From Polaribacter litorisediminis (GTDB taxonomy: Bacteria; Bacteroidota; Bacteroidia; Flavobacteriales; Flavobacteriaceae), in the NCBI RefSeq assembly GCF_019968605.1, contig NZ_CP082966.1, positions 2,341,001 to 2,405,000 on the forward strand: DNA of 64,000 bases. The letters are read 5' to 3'. Every line of letters starts with the position of its first letter. Within the stretch, counting starts at the first letter, position 1. The position numbers and the translations under genes were made by a program. Under the pieces are notes generated by a model. It ran no database searches and was not told the origin of the DNA. It saw nothing but the letters and a program-made list of their open reading frames with translations. Shown here in pieces: positions 45,494 to 54,467 of this stretch.

Positions 45494-48118
45494 ATGAAGA
45501 AACAATTAAACTTTAAAAATTTGCTTTTGATGATACTTATGCTATCATCAACAGCTTTTGTTGCGCAATCAACAATTTCTGGTACCGTTAAAGACAACAG
45601 TGGTAACTTAATACCTGGAGTGAACCTTCTTTTAAAAGGAACTACTAAAGGTGCAAATACAGATTTTGATGGAAACTACGAAATTGCAAATGTAACTAAT
45701 GGAACTTACACAATTGTGGCTTCTTACATTGGTTATGATAATTTTACCAAAGAAATTACGGTTAATGGCAATCTAAAATTAGATATTGTTATTAAGGAAA
45801 ACGCACAATCACTAGATGAAATTATAGTTACCGGGGTTGTAAATCCGAAATCTAAATTAGAATCGAGTGTTTCTGTTTCTACTGTGGGTATTAAACAAAT
45901 AGAGCAAGCATCTCCAAGATCTGCTGGTGAACTTTTTAGAAGTATACCTGGTATTCGTGCAGAATCTTCTGGTGGTGAAGGTAATGCAAACTTTAATGTA
46001 CGTGGTGTGCCAGTTTCTTCTGGCGGTTCTAGATATTTACAATTGCAAGAAGACGGACTCCCTATCATGTTATTTGGAGATACTTCTTTTGGTAATGCAG
46101 ATAACTTTTTACGTATCGATTCTAATATTGGAAGAGTTGAAGCTATTAGAGGTGGTTCTGCTTCTACGCAAACATCTAATGGCCCTGCTGGGATTATCAA
46201 TATGATCAGCAAAACAGGAAGAACAGAAGGTGGAACTATAGGTGCAACTTATGGTTTAGATTTCCAAAATAGTAGATTAGATTTTGAATATGGAACTCCC
46301 ATAGGAGAAGGATTATATTATCATATTGGTGGTTTTATGCGTGTTGGTGAAGGACCAAGAAATATCGGTTACCAAGGAAATAAAGGTGGGCAAATTAAAG
46401 CAAACCTTACTAAAGAATTTAAAAATGGTTATGTACGCACCTATTTTAAATATTTAAACGATAAATCTGTAATGTATATGCCAATGCCTGTAAGTTTAAC
46501 GGGTTCAAATTCAAATCCTACTTTTGGAAACCTACCAGGTTTTGATATTACTTCTGATACGCCACATTCTGTAAATATTCAAAATACATATAGTGTTTAT
46601 GATGGAAATCCTACACAAAATGATATGAGGAATGGTAACAACCCAGTAAGTGCTTCAGTTGGTGCTGAATTCTCTTTTGATTTGGGTGATGACTGGAAAA
46701 TAAATGGTAAAGCAAGATATTCTAACAATTCTGGTCAATGGAATGCTCCATTTACTGCAAATGTAGGTACAGTAGCAGATATCGAAGCTTTAGTAAGAGG
46801 TGCTTCTGGAGCAACAGGTGCTTTAACTTTTCAAGATGGTACACCATTTAATCCTGCAAATGGATTAGCACAAGATATTAGATATTTTGATGTAACTATC
46901 GAAGATTTAAGCAACTTTTTTAGTGATGTAAAAGTTACAAAAGCAATTAATGACAATATTGGAGTTACAGTAGGTATGTTCTCTGCAACACAAAATACTA
47001 AAATAGGATGGCAATGGAGTTCTGCAATTTCTGAAGTTGCAGGCGATGGTCAAGCTAGATTAGGAGTTTTTGAAGGATTCTCTGAAGGTGGTGCTTATTC
47101 TTTTGGCCAGCCAGTTTGGGGTAACTGTTGCCAAAGAAAATACAATACTGTACATAATGTAAATTCTCCTTATGTAGGTGTTGATGCAGAAATTTCTGAA
47201 AAATTAAATTTTGATGGTAGTGTTCGTTTTGAAAACGTAAATGTAAACGGAACCATAAATTCCGGACAATTAAGTAACTTAGATGCCAATGGAAATTTAA
47301 TTGGTTTTGATTACAATAGTGATGGTGTAATTAGCCCGTTTGAAGCTACAATACCAACCATAGCTGGTAATCCCGGACAAACAGTAAGCGATGATTATAA
47401 TTTTGTTTCTTTCTCGGCTGGTTTAAATTATAAAATTAATGATGGAGCTGCTGTTTTTGGAAGATATAGTAAAGGTGCTTCTGGTAGAGCTGCAGATAGA
47501 AATACATATGGTGCAGATGGTTTAGGAGATGTACAGTTTGATGAAATTTCTCAATTTGAAGTGGGTTTAAAAAAGAGATTAGAGAATGGTGTTTTAAATG
47601 TTACAGGCTTTGTAAGTAATACCGATGAAGGTATTAGTAATGAATTAAACAGAACCGTAGGAAACCCTTTTAAAGCGCTCGGTTTAGAAGTAGAATCTGC
47701 ATATGGATTTGGAGATTTTGGCATCAATGGTTCCGTTACGTATACGAAAGCAGAAATTGATGGAGGAGCAAATCAAGGAAATAAACCAAGAAGACAAGCA
47801 GATTTTGTTTACAATTTAGCACCAACATATTCTTTTGGTGCAAGCAAGCAACATCTTTTAGGAATCACCATACTAGGTACCTCTAAATCTTTTGCACAAG
47901 ATGATAATGACTTAGTAATGCCAGGTTATGCGTACGTAAATGCAGTTGTAAGAGTTGGCTTAACTAAAGGATTATCTTTAAGTGTTAATGCTAATAATTT
48001 ATTCGATACAATAGGTGTTACAGAAGTAGAAGGAAATGGAAACATAGCTGCTGGTTTGGCTGCTGCAAGAACAATTTCTGGTCGTTCAACTACTATGACG
48101 TTACAATATAATTTTTAA
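45494..48118 (+). CDS. TonB-dependent outer-membrane receptor, probable sucrose uptake
   Basis: An 874-residue protein. Signal peptide (MKKQLNFKNLLLMILMLSST...FVAQ), then a carboxypeptidase-like beta-sandwich (SGTVKDNSGNLIPGVNLLLK, about 28-115). A plug domain at about 120-235 includes IRGGSASTQTSNGPAGIINM. A 22-strand barrel ends in Phe (TMTLQYNF). It lacks the SusC-specific long N-terminal extension, and there is no SusD-like gene beside it. It is expected to import sugar through the outer membrane using ExbBD/TonB energy. First gene of the sugar operon; control by the upstream twin operators. Confidence 0.9.
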   Translation: MKKQLNFKNLLLMILMLSSTAFVAQSTISGTVKDNSGNLIPGVNLLLKGTTKGANTDFDGNYEIANVTNGTYTIVASYIGYDNFTKEITVNGNLKLDIVIKENAQSLDEIIVTGVVNPKSKLESSVSVSTVGIKQIEQASPRSAGELFRSIPGIRAESSGGEGNANFNVRGVPVSSGGSRYLQLQEDGLPIMLFGDTSFGNADNFLRIDSNIGRVEAIRGGSASTQTSNGPAGIINMISKTGRTEGGTIGATYGLDFQNSRLDFEYGTPIGEGLYYHIGGFMRVGEGPRNIGYQGNKGGQIKANLTKEFKNGYVRTYFKYLNDKSVMYMPMPVSLTGSNSNPTFGNLPGFDITSDTPHSVNIQNTYSVYDGNPTQNDMRNGNNPVSASVGAEFSFDLGDDWKINGKARYSNNSGQWNAPFTANVGTVADIEALVRGASGATGALTFQDGTPFNPANGLAQDIRYFDVTIEDLSNFFSDVKVTKAINDNIGVTVGMFSATQNTKIGWQWSSAISEVAGDGQARLGVFEGFSEGGAYSFGQPVWGNCCQRKYNTVHNVNSPYVGVDAEISEKLNFDGSVRFENVNVNGTINSGQLSNLDANGNLIGFDYNSDGVISPFEATIPTIAGNPGQTVSDDYNFVSFSAGLNYKINDGAAVFGRYSKGASGRAADRNTYGADGLGDVQFDEISQFEVGLKKRLENGVLNVTGFVSNTDEGISNELNRTVGNPFKALGLEVESAYGFGDFGINGSVTYTKAEIDGGANQGNKPRRQADFVYNLAPTYSFGASKQHLLGITILGTSKSFAQDDNDLVMPGYAYVNAVVRVGLTKGLSLSVNANNLFDTIGVTEVEGNGNIAAGLAAARTISGRSTTMTLQYNF

Positions 48119-48294
48119 ATAAAAAGTTTTTGATTTAGTATTAATTTGAATTGGAGATAGAGTCAATGAAAAATATATTGGCTCTATTTTATTAAATTAA
48201 TTATCTAAAAAACTACCCTTAAAAAAGATAAAGTATTTGCTTAACTTCTCTTTTTAGGCAAAGTATAATTTCCCAATTCCAAAATACATTTTAA

Positions 48295-48660
48295 ATGAAA
48301 CATCTCATAATTGTCATTCTTTATTTAACGGCACTTCATAGCAATGCTCAAGAAGTGTTTCATCAAACTAAAAAATCAAAAAAAGAAAAAATGATTGTTT
48401 ATGGCAGTGATAGTTGCCATAGTTGTTTAGCTACAAAAGCTTTTTTAAAAGAAAAAAACATTAAATTCACCTACTACGATATTGATATCAATAAAAAGAA
48501 AGAACAAGAGATGTTAGTAAAACTGCAAAAAGCTAATATTCCTATTTATACTTTAAGTTTACCTGTTATAGACAATAAAGGAGATGTTTTTTTAAACAAA
48601 GGCAACTTTAGAGAGTTTCTAAAAGTATTAGGCAAAAAAATCGAAAAAGATGAAAATTAA
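48295..48660 (+). CDS. Exported glutaredoxin-like protein
   Basis: A 121-residue protein with a signal peptide (MKHLIIVILYLTALHSNAQ). A glutaredoxin fold follows: MIVYGSDSCHSCLATKAFLK (CHSC active site), FTYYDIDI, and LSLPVIDNKGDVF with the cis-Pro. Glutaredoxins are normally cytosolic, so an exported one is unusual. Its last codons overlap the transporter gene start by 11 bases, so it is part of the sugar operon. Its role there is not clear; redox tuning of the transporter or receptor is possible. Confidence 0.75.
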   Translation: MKHLIIVILYLTALHSNAQEVFHQTKKSKKEKMIVYGSDSCHSCLATKAFLKEKNIKFTYYDIDINKKKEQEMLVKLQKANIPIYTLSLPVIDNKGDVFLNKGNFREFLKVLGKKIEKDEN

Positions 48661-49966
48661 AAAACCTTCTTTAAGTTTCTGGCAAATCTTTAATATGAAT
48701 GTTGGTTTTTTAGGCATTCAATTCAGTTTTGGTTTACAGCAAACAGCTGTTAATCCTATATTTTCATTTTTAGGCGCACACCATGAAGATTTACCATTAT
48801 TAAACTTAGCTGGCCCTGTAACAGGATTAATAATTCAGCCAATAATTGGTGCAATCTCAGATAAAACTTGGTCTCCACGTTGGGGAAGAAGAAAACCATT
48901 TTTTTTAATTGGCGCTTTAATTGGTAGTTTATGCTTATTTGCTTTTCCCTTTAGCCCTACGCTATGGTTTGCGGTTGGTTTGTTATGGATTTTAGATGTT
49001 GGAAACAATATGGCCATGGAACCTTATCGTGCTTTTGTGGGTGATAAATTACCAAACAATCAATTAAGTTTTGGGTATCAAATGCAAAGTTTATTTGTTG
49101 GTGCAGGTATTGTATTAGCCAATGCATCTATTTTTCTTTTTCAAGATTGGTTTGGTACTTCAGAAACGGTAACAGAAACTGCAAGTTCTATTCCTAATTG
49201 GTTATATTATTCGTTTTTTATTGGTGCAGTTTTATCAGTATCAACAATCTTATGGTCTGTATTTAAAACACCAGAAATTCCACCATCCGAAGAAGAATTA
49301 GAAAGCATCAATAAACATAATGCCTTACCTCTTTTAGATAGAATAAAAACGCCGTTTCTAGAAATTACAGACGCCATAAAAGACATGCCTAAATTCATGT
49401 GGAAATTAGCTGCTGTTTATCTTTTTCAATGGTATGCCCTTTTTATTTATTGGCAATTTATATCGCCAATGTTTGAAGAAAGTATGGGTTTTGATAAATC
49501 TCAAGCTTTAAGCCAAGCCGCAAAAATGAATACCACGTATAACATTTCAACGATTATATTTGCCTTGGCTTTAGTTCCTTTAGCATTAAAATGGGGTGGA
49601 AAAAAAGTATATGTATCTAGTTTGTTTTTAACGGGTATTGCAATGCTTTCTATACCACATATTCAAAACCCTAACATGGTACTAATACCAATGATTCTTT
49701 TTGGAATTGGTTGGGCAGCAATGATGGGAATACCTTATTCTATGGTATCTAAAATAGTGCCTCAAGAAAGACGCGGTGTTTATATGGGTATTTTAAATAT
49801 GATGATTGTAATTCCTATGGGAATTCAAACTATAACTTTTGGACCAATAGTAAAAAACTTACTAAATAATAGTGCTGTTAATGCGATATTGTTAGGTGGT
49901 ATATTTTTTGTTATTGCAGGGTTTTTAGCATTTAGGCTCCAAGAACCAAAACCTATTATTGAATAA
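48650..49966 (+). CDS. MFS sugar transporter, SLC45/sucrose-symporter-like
   Basis: A 438-residue inner-membrane protein with about 12 helices. WSPRWGRRKPFFLIGALIG is the conserved loop 2-3 motif (RxxxGRRKPF) of the SLC45/plant sucrose transporter and maltose-permease groups. DVGNNMAMEPYRAFVGDKLP matches helix 4 of the same group. It is placed between exported glutaredoxin and fructokinase genes, with overlaps on both sides (11 and 8 bases). The expected role is proton-coupled sucrose or related disaccharide uptake into the cytosol, the step before phosphorolysis. Confidence 0.85.
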   Translation: MKIKKPSLSFWQIFNMNVGFLGIQFSFGLQQTAVNPIFSFLGAHHEDLPLLNLAGPVTGLIIQPIIGAISDKTWSPRWGRRKPFFLIGALIGSLCLFAFPFSPTLWFAVGLLWILDVGNNMAMEPYRAFVGDKLPNNQLSFGYQMQSLFVGAGIVLANASIFLFQDWFGTSETVTETASSIPNWLYYSFFIGAVLSVSTILWSVFKTPEIPPSEEELESINKHNALPLLDRIKTPFLEITDAIKDMPKFMWKLAAVYLFQWYALFIYWQFISPMFEESMGFDKSQALSQAAKMNTTYNISTIIFALALVPLALKWGGKKVYVSSLFLTGIAMLSIPHIQNPNMVLIPMILFGIGWAAMMGIPYSMVSKIVPQERRGVYMGILNMMIVIPMGIQTITFGPIVKNLLNNSAVNAILLGGIFFVIAGFLAFRLQEPKPIIE

Positions 49967-50918
49967 AAATAAAGAAAATTTGAAACATAATAAAAGAAAT
50001 ATAGACATCTTATGTGTTGGCGAAGTTTTAGTAGACTTTATTGGTCATCAAAATGATGTACTTATTAATGAAACTAGAGATTACCACAGGTATTTAGGTG
50101 GCTCACCTGCTAATGTTGCTATGAATTGCAAAAGATTGGGCTTAAAATCAACAATGGTATCTACTGTGGGTAATGATGGCTTTGGAGAATACATTTCTAA
50201 AAGACTACAAGAAATTGGAGTAAATACTTCAAATGTTAAAAAATTAGAAAATAAATCTACTAGTGTCATTTTTGTATCAAGATCTAATGGTACTCCAGAT
50301 TTTATACCTTATAGAAATGCAGATAATCATATTTCTGATGATCAGATTACCACAGAAATGTTATGTAAAACAAAAATATTTCATACTACTTGTTTTGCTT
50401 TAAGTAAAAATCCTGCCCAAACTACAATTATAAAAAAAGCGAAAGAAGCTACAGATAATGGTTGCAAATTAAGTATCGATATTAATTATGCAAAAGAACT
50501 TTGGGAATGCAAGGAAGAAGCCTTAAAAGTAATTAAAACATACTGCGCTTTAAACCCTTTGATAAAGATTAGTGAAGATGATATGCTACGCCTTTTTGAC
50601 AAAGAACTACCTCATCAAGAAATTTTCGACTTCTTTCATAAGCTAGGTGCAGATACTATTTGTTTAACTTTAGGCAGCAAAGGAGTTAAACTATCTCAAA
50701 AAGGAAAAAATCTAATACAATTACCTGCTATAAAAATTGAAAAAGTGATGGATACTACTGGAGCGGGTGATGCATTTTGGTCTGGTTTTTTATTTGCTTA
50801 TATCAAAGAAAAAAACATTGAAGAATGTTTGCAAATAGCCTTAAAATTGGCAGCTTTAAAATTACAAAATGTAGGCAGATTGCCAGATAACATCAATATT
50901 TTATCAAAACTTTTATAA
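49959..50918 (+). CDS. PfkB-family fructokinase
   Basis: A 319-residue carbohydrate kinase. A TTG at 49959 overlaps the preceding gene's end; no ATG is available at the right point (the body starts IDILCVGEVLVDFIG). The first PfkB signature is LGGSPANVAMNCKRLG; the second is DTTGAGDAFWSGF with the catalytic Asp. It would phosphorylate fructose released by the neighbouring sucrose phosphorylase to fructose-6-phosphate. Substrate inferred from neighbours; other ketose or aldose kinases of this family look alike. Confidence 0.88.
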   Translation: MNKNKENLKHNKRNIDILCVGEVLVDFIGHQNDVLINETRDYHRYLGGSPANVAMNCKRLGLKSTMVSTVGNDGFGEYISKRLQEIGVNTSNVKKLENKSTSVIFVSRSNGTPDFIPYRNADNHISDDQITTEMLCKTKIFHTTCFALSKNPAQTTIIKKAKEATDNGCKLSIDINYAKELWECKEEALKVIKTYCALNPLIKISEDDMLRLFDKELPHQEIFDFFHKLGADTICLTLGSKGVKLSQKGKNLIQLPAIKIEKVMDTTGAGDAFWSGFLFAYIKEKNIEECLQIALKLAALKLQNVGRLPDNINILSKLL

Positions 50919-50934
50919 TTTATTATTTAAAATT

Positions 50935-52674
50935 ATGAATCAGAAAAAAGAAAAATCTATCTCTAACGGCGTAATGTTAAACGCATACCCAGATAGTATT
51001 GGACACAAGTTAAGTGATACCATACAAATGCTACAAAAAAAAGAATTCAAAGATGTTTTTTCTTTATTTTATGTGTTACCCACTTTTTTTAATAGCGATT
51101 TAGATAGAGGTTTTTCAATCATTGATTACAATATTAACAAAGAGTTCGTTTCTAAAGAGGATTTAAAAGCTTTAGAAGAACTCAATATTTTACTGAAGTT
51201 TGATATTGTTCTAAATCATCTATCTGTGAATTCTCCACAATTCAAAGATTTATTAACGTATGGAGATAAATCAAAATTCAAAGATTTTTTCATCAATTGG
51301 AATACATTTTGGGAAGAAAATGGTATTAAAAATGATGAGGAAATTATCATTCCAAAAGAAGAGTTTCTCAATAAATTATTTATGAGAAAATCTGGACTTC
51401 CTGTTTTAAAAGTTCCTTTTCCTGATGGATCAGAAAAACCATATTGGAATACCTTTTATCAAGAAATAAAATTACATAAAATTAAAAAAGAAGATTTAAA
51501 TACGATTGAAGGGTTAAGTTCAGAAAACGCAAAATTAATCTGTGAAAAAGTAAATTTTGCTATTGAAAATAATTTAGACTTAAAAACTGTTAATTTCTGC
51601 GAACTTGAACAATTTAAAGAAGATACTCTTAAGATCGTTTTAAAAAAAAGGTCTTATTTAGGTCAGATGGATGTCAATGCAAAATCTGAATTAGTTTGGG
51701 ATTTTTATGAAGAAACATTATCAAAAGTAAAAAGCTTTGGATGTAAGATATTACGATTAGACGCTTTTGCCTATCTGCACAAAGAAGTTGGTCAGTCTAA
51801 CTTTTTCAATAAACCAGGAACTTGGAATTATTTAAATCGTATTCATAAAATTGCCAAAAAAAATGATTTAATTCTTTTACCCGAAATTCATGCAGAATAT
51901 GGTTTAAATTTACATGATGAAGTTGCCAAAGAAGGGTATCAAATCTACGATTTTTTCTTACCAGGTTTAATGATTCATACGCTTGAAACAGGAAATAACA
52001 AAGCGTTGATAACTTGGGCAAATGAAATCATAAGCAAAGGTTATAAAACAGTAAATATGCTGGGTTGTCACGATGGCATTCCTGTGCTAGATCTAAAAGG
52101 AAAAGAAGTGAATGGCATTTATAACAAAGGTTTGTTAGAAGATTTTGAAATAGAATCAATAATGAATACAGTTTTAAAACGTGGTGGTAGAGTAAAAAAC
52201 CTATTTGATGCGGCTGGAAATAAAATATCCTATTATCAAGTTAACGCAACTTTTTTTAGTGCTTTGGGCGAAAATGAACAAAAATTACTATTAGCAAGAG
52301 CCATCCAGATGTTTATGCCTGGTATTCCCCAGGTCTGGTATTTAGACCTTTTTGCAGGTAAAAACAACTATGCAGCTGCAGATAAAGGCGGTAGTGGTGG
52401 TCATAAAGAAATTAACAGAACAACACTTTCTAAAGAAGATATTGAGCAAGGTTTACAAAAGGGAGTTGTAATGAATCAGCTTAAAATAATGCGTTTAAGA
52501 AATACTTTAAAAGCATTTTTAGGTGAAGTAAATATTAGAAATGTTTCTAAAGACAAATTAAGTATTTTATGGTCAAACAAAGATTCGAATGCACATTTAG
52601 AGGCAAACTTAAAAAAATTTACTTTCTCTATTTCTTACACAGAAGAGAATGTAAATATGAAGTTAGATTTTTAA
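50935..52674 (+). CDS. GH13 subfamily 18 sucrose phosphorylase-like enzyme
   Basis: A 579-residue enzyme without a signal peptide. LNAYPDSIGHKL and VLPTFFNSDLDRGFSIIDY match the start of sucrose phosphorylases. The nucleophile is D276 in LRLDAFAYLHKEVG, the acid/base E317 in PEIHAEYG and the stabilising D380 in GCHDGIPVLDLKG. YQVNATFFSALG and FMPGIPQVWYLDLFAGKN also match. An insert of about 90 residues (150-245) makes it longer than the usual 490-500. It splits sucrose with phosphate to glucose-1-phosphate and fructose. The fructokinase gene ends 16 bases upstream. Close relatives act on glucosylglycerate or sucrose-6-phosphate, but the fructokinase neighbour favours sucrose. Confidence 0.87.
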   Translation: MNQKKEKSISNGVMLNAYPDSIGHKLSDTIQMLQKKEFKDVFSLFYVLPTFFNSDLDRGFSIIDYNINKEFVSKEDLKALEELNILLKFDIVLNHLSVNSPQFKDLLTYGDKSKFKDFFINWNTFWEENGIKNDEEIIIPKEEFLNKLFMRKSGLPVLKVPFPDGSEKPYWNTFYQEIKLHKIKKEDLNTIEGLSSENAKLICEKVNFAIENNLDLKTVNFCELEQFKEDTLKIVLKKRSYLGQMDVNAKSELVWDFYEETLSKVKSFGCKILRLDAFAYLHKEVGQSNFFNKPGTWNYLNRIHKIAKKNDLILLPEIHAEYGLNLHDEVAKEGYQIYDFFLPGLMIHTLETGNNKALITWANEIISKGYKTVNMLGCHDGIPVLDLKGKEVNGIYNKGLLEDFEIESIMNTVLKRGGRVKNLFDAAGNKISYYQVNATFFSALGENEQKLLLARAIQMFMPGIPQVWYLDLFAGKNNYAAADKGGSGGHKEINRTTLSKEDIEQGLQKGVVMNQLKIMRLRNTLKAFLGEVNIRNVSKDKLSILWSNKDSNAHLEANLKKFTFSISYTEENVNMKLDF

Positions 52675-52715
52675 TTTCATCCTTAAATCCGCAAGACTGA
52701 TTCGTAAAAAATAGA

Positions 52716-52864
52716 AGACTGTAAACTTAACTCTGTCTAAATAAACATCAATGGTACTTTAGTTTTCTGGCTCGGTATTTCTTAGAACAAAGTACATCTT
52801 ACTTATTATACCCATTCTGGTTTGAAATTATTGGAGACTGTAAACTCAACTCTGTCTGAATAAA
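52716..52864. repeat. 30-bp direct repeat pair, IS-end-like
   Basis: AGACTGTAAACT..AACTCTGTCT (30 bases with two mismatches) occurs at 52716-52745 and 52835-52864, 119 bases apart. The second copy is followed by a short ATG frame MRQEEQELLEK that stops at once. This looks like the left end of an insertion sequence with a decayed transposase start, inside an otherwise gene-free stretch of 322 bases (52675-52996). Confidence 0.5.
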
Positions 52865-52996
52865 AAAAAAGTATTAAATTTATTCAAACAGAAAAGATGA
52901 GACAAGAAGAACAAGAATTATTAGAAAAATAAAGCAGCATTCGTTATGGTTTCTTGTTATATTAAAATAGAAAGGAAAAAGGGCGTTTTATTGCGG

Positions 52997-54343
52997 TTAT
53001 TTCAAGGCAGAATTGGTAGTACTCGAAATTAAAATCAACTCTTCTTGAGGTTTAATTAAATACTGAGCTCCATCTTTAGTCACCACTGCCATTTCTTCTA
53101 CAGAAATTGTTTTCTCTGTTCCGTCTGCTCTTTTCCATGCATGAAAACCATCAAAAGCAAAGGTCATTCCTTCTTTTAATATTTTTTCAGAAGCCGGCCT
53201 TACATGCGATGCTTGAGATCCTCCTAAATTTGGTCCTACATCATGAGCTACATATCCCACAGGATGTCCTGTACTCCACATAACATATTCAGATTTTGCT
53301 GCGGTCATTAAAACTCTTTGAGCTTTATCTACATCCACTCCTTTTACACCAGGTTTCATAGCTGTTAATGCCGCTCTGCTACCTGCTTTTCCACTTTCCC
53401 AGTAATATTCAATATCTTTTGGAGCTTTTGTTTCTCCTTCTTTTAATACATAAGCAAAACGCTGAATATCACTCACCCAACGATCATACAGTTTGATGCC
53501 AAAATCAATTTGAATAACATCACCTGGCATAATAATTTTATCGGTTGCATGAGAATGACCTCGATCTGGACCAGAATTTACATTCGGGTTTTGACTTGGA
53601 GCCCACCCGTCTTTCACGCCATATTCACTCATTTTTTTCTTTAAAAATTTTGCAATATCTGCATCTGTAGATACTCCGGGGATTACTTGCTCATAAGCTT
53701 CCACTTGAAAATCAGCCGTCAATTGAGCTGCTTTTGTCAAGATTTCTACTTCTTCAGGTAATTTAATAGACAACCACTCATAGACTACTTCGGTTGATGA
53801 AACTAATTTATCCTTCTCATCTCCTAAAAAATTTTCTAACTCAATTCTTTGCGTATACGTTAAACCATCTGCAGTTGAGTTTGATGCGGATGAATTGATA
53901 GCAATATTTTCAAAGTTTTTCTCCTTTATAAAATCTACAACCATTTTTACTGCGGATGTTCCTCTTTCAACGGGTACAACTTTATCATGAACATTTAATT
54001 CATCTAGAGCAGTAGCTTCTCCTGAAGGAGAAAAAACCAAAGAATGAAAACCTTCCTTATCATTATAAAATAAAAAAGCAGCTGTTCCGCCTGCGTTCTC
54101 ACCACCAACATGATCTGCTAATGGGTCATTGTTGTTTTCTCTACAAATTACCAACCAAGCATCAACATTGGCACTTTTTAAGGCCTTTGGCAATAAAGTA
54201 TTCATTCTTTTTTTTCTAATTTCTGGCCAAGGATTTTCACCCCAATAGGTATCAGGAATTATTTTAACCTCTTTATTTGCTTCTTGGTTGCAACTTGCAG
54301 CAAAAAGGATTATTACTAAACTATATAAGAATTGTTTCATCAT
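52997..54343 (-). CDS. M24-family Xaa-Pro peptidase-like lipoprotein
   Basis: A 448-residue protein with a lipoprotein signal (MMKQFLYSLVIILFAASC, lipobox FAASC). A creatinase N-terminal-like domain (residues 30-200) is followed by an M24 'pita bread' domain. Metal ligands appear as IQIDFGIKLYDRWVSDIQRF (two Asp), GHPVGYVAHDVGP (His) and SVEEMAVVT (Glu). The position usually holding the fourth ligand reads FAFDGFHAWK, Asp where Glu is typical. It should act on the periplasmic side against Pro-containing peptides. Divergent from the tricorn-like protease gene. Confidence 0.85.
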   Translation of the reverse strand: MMKQFLYSLVIILFAASCNQEANKEVKIIPDTYWGENPWPEIRKKRMNTLLPKALKSANVDAWLVICRENNNDPLADHVGGENAGGTAAFLFYNDKEGFHSLVFSPSGEATALDELNVHDKVVPVERGTSAVKMVVDFIKEKNFENIAINSSASNSTADGLTYTQRIELENFLGDEKDKLVSSTEVVYEWLSIKLPEEVEILTKAAQLTADFQVEAYEQVIPGVSTDADIAKFLKKKMSEYGVKDGWAPSQNPNVNSGPDRGHSHATDKIIMPGDVIQIDFGIKLYDRWVSDIQRFAYVLKEGETKAPKDIEYYWESGKAGSRAALTAMKPGVKGVDVDKAQRVLMTAAKSEYVMWSTGHPVGYVAHDVGPNLGGSQASHVRPASEKILKEGMTFAFDGFHAWKRADGTEKTISVEEMAVVTKDGAQYLIKPQEELILISSTTNSALK

Positions 54344-54467
54344 TTTATTGTCTTAAGAGAATTCTATAAATATAAGAATAAATAGAAATTAATATAGAAT
54401 ACTGGTAAAATTTTATATTTTTTTTCTTTTCCTTATATTTAAAGCATATGAATTTAAACTTTTCAAA

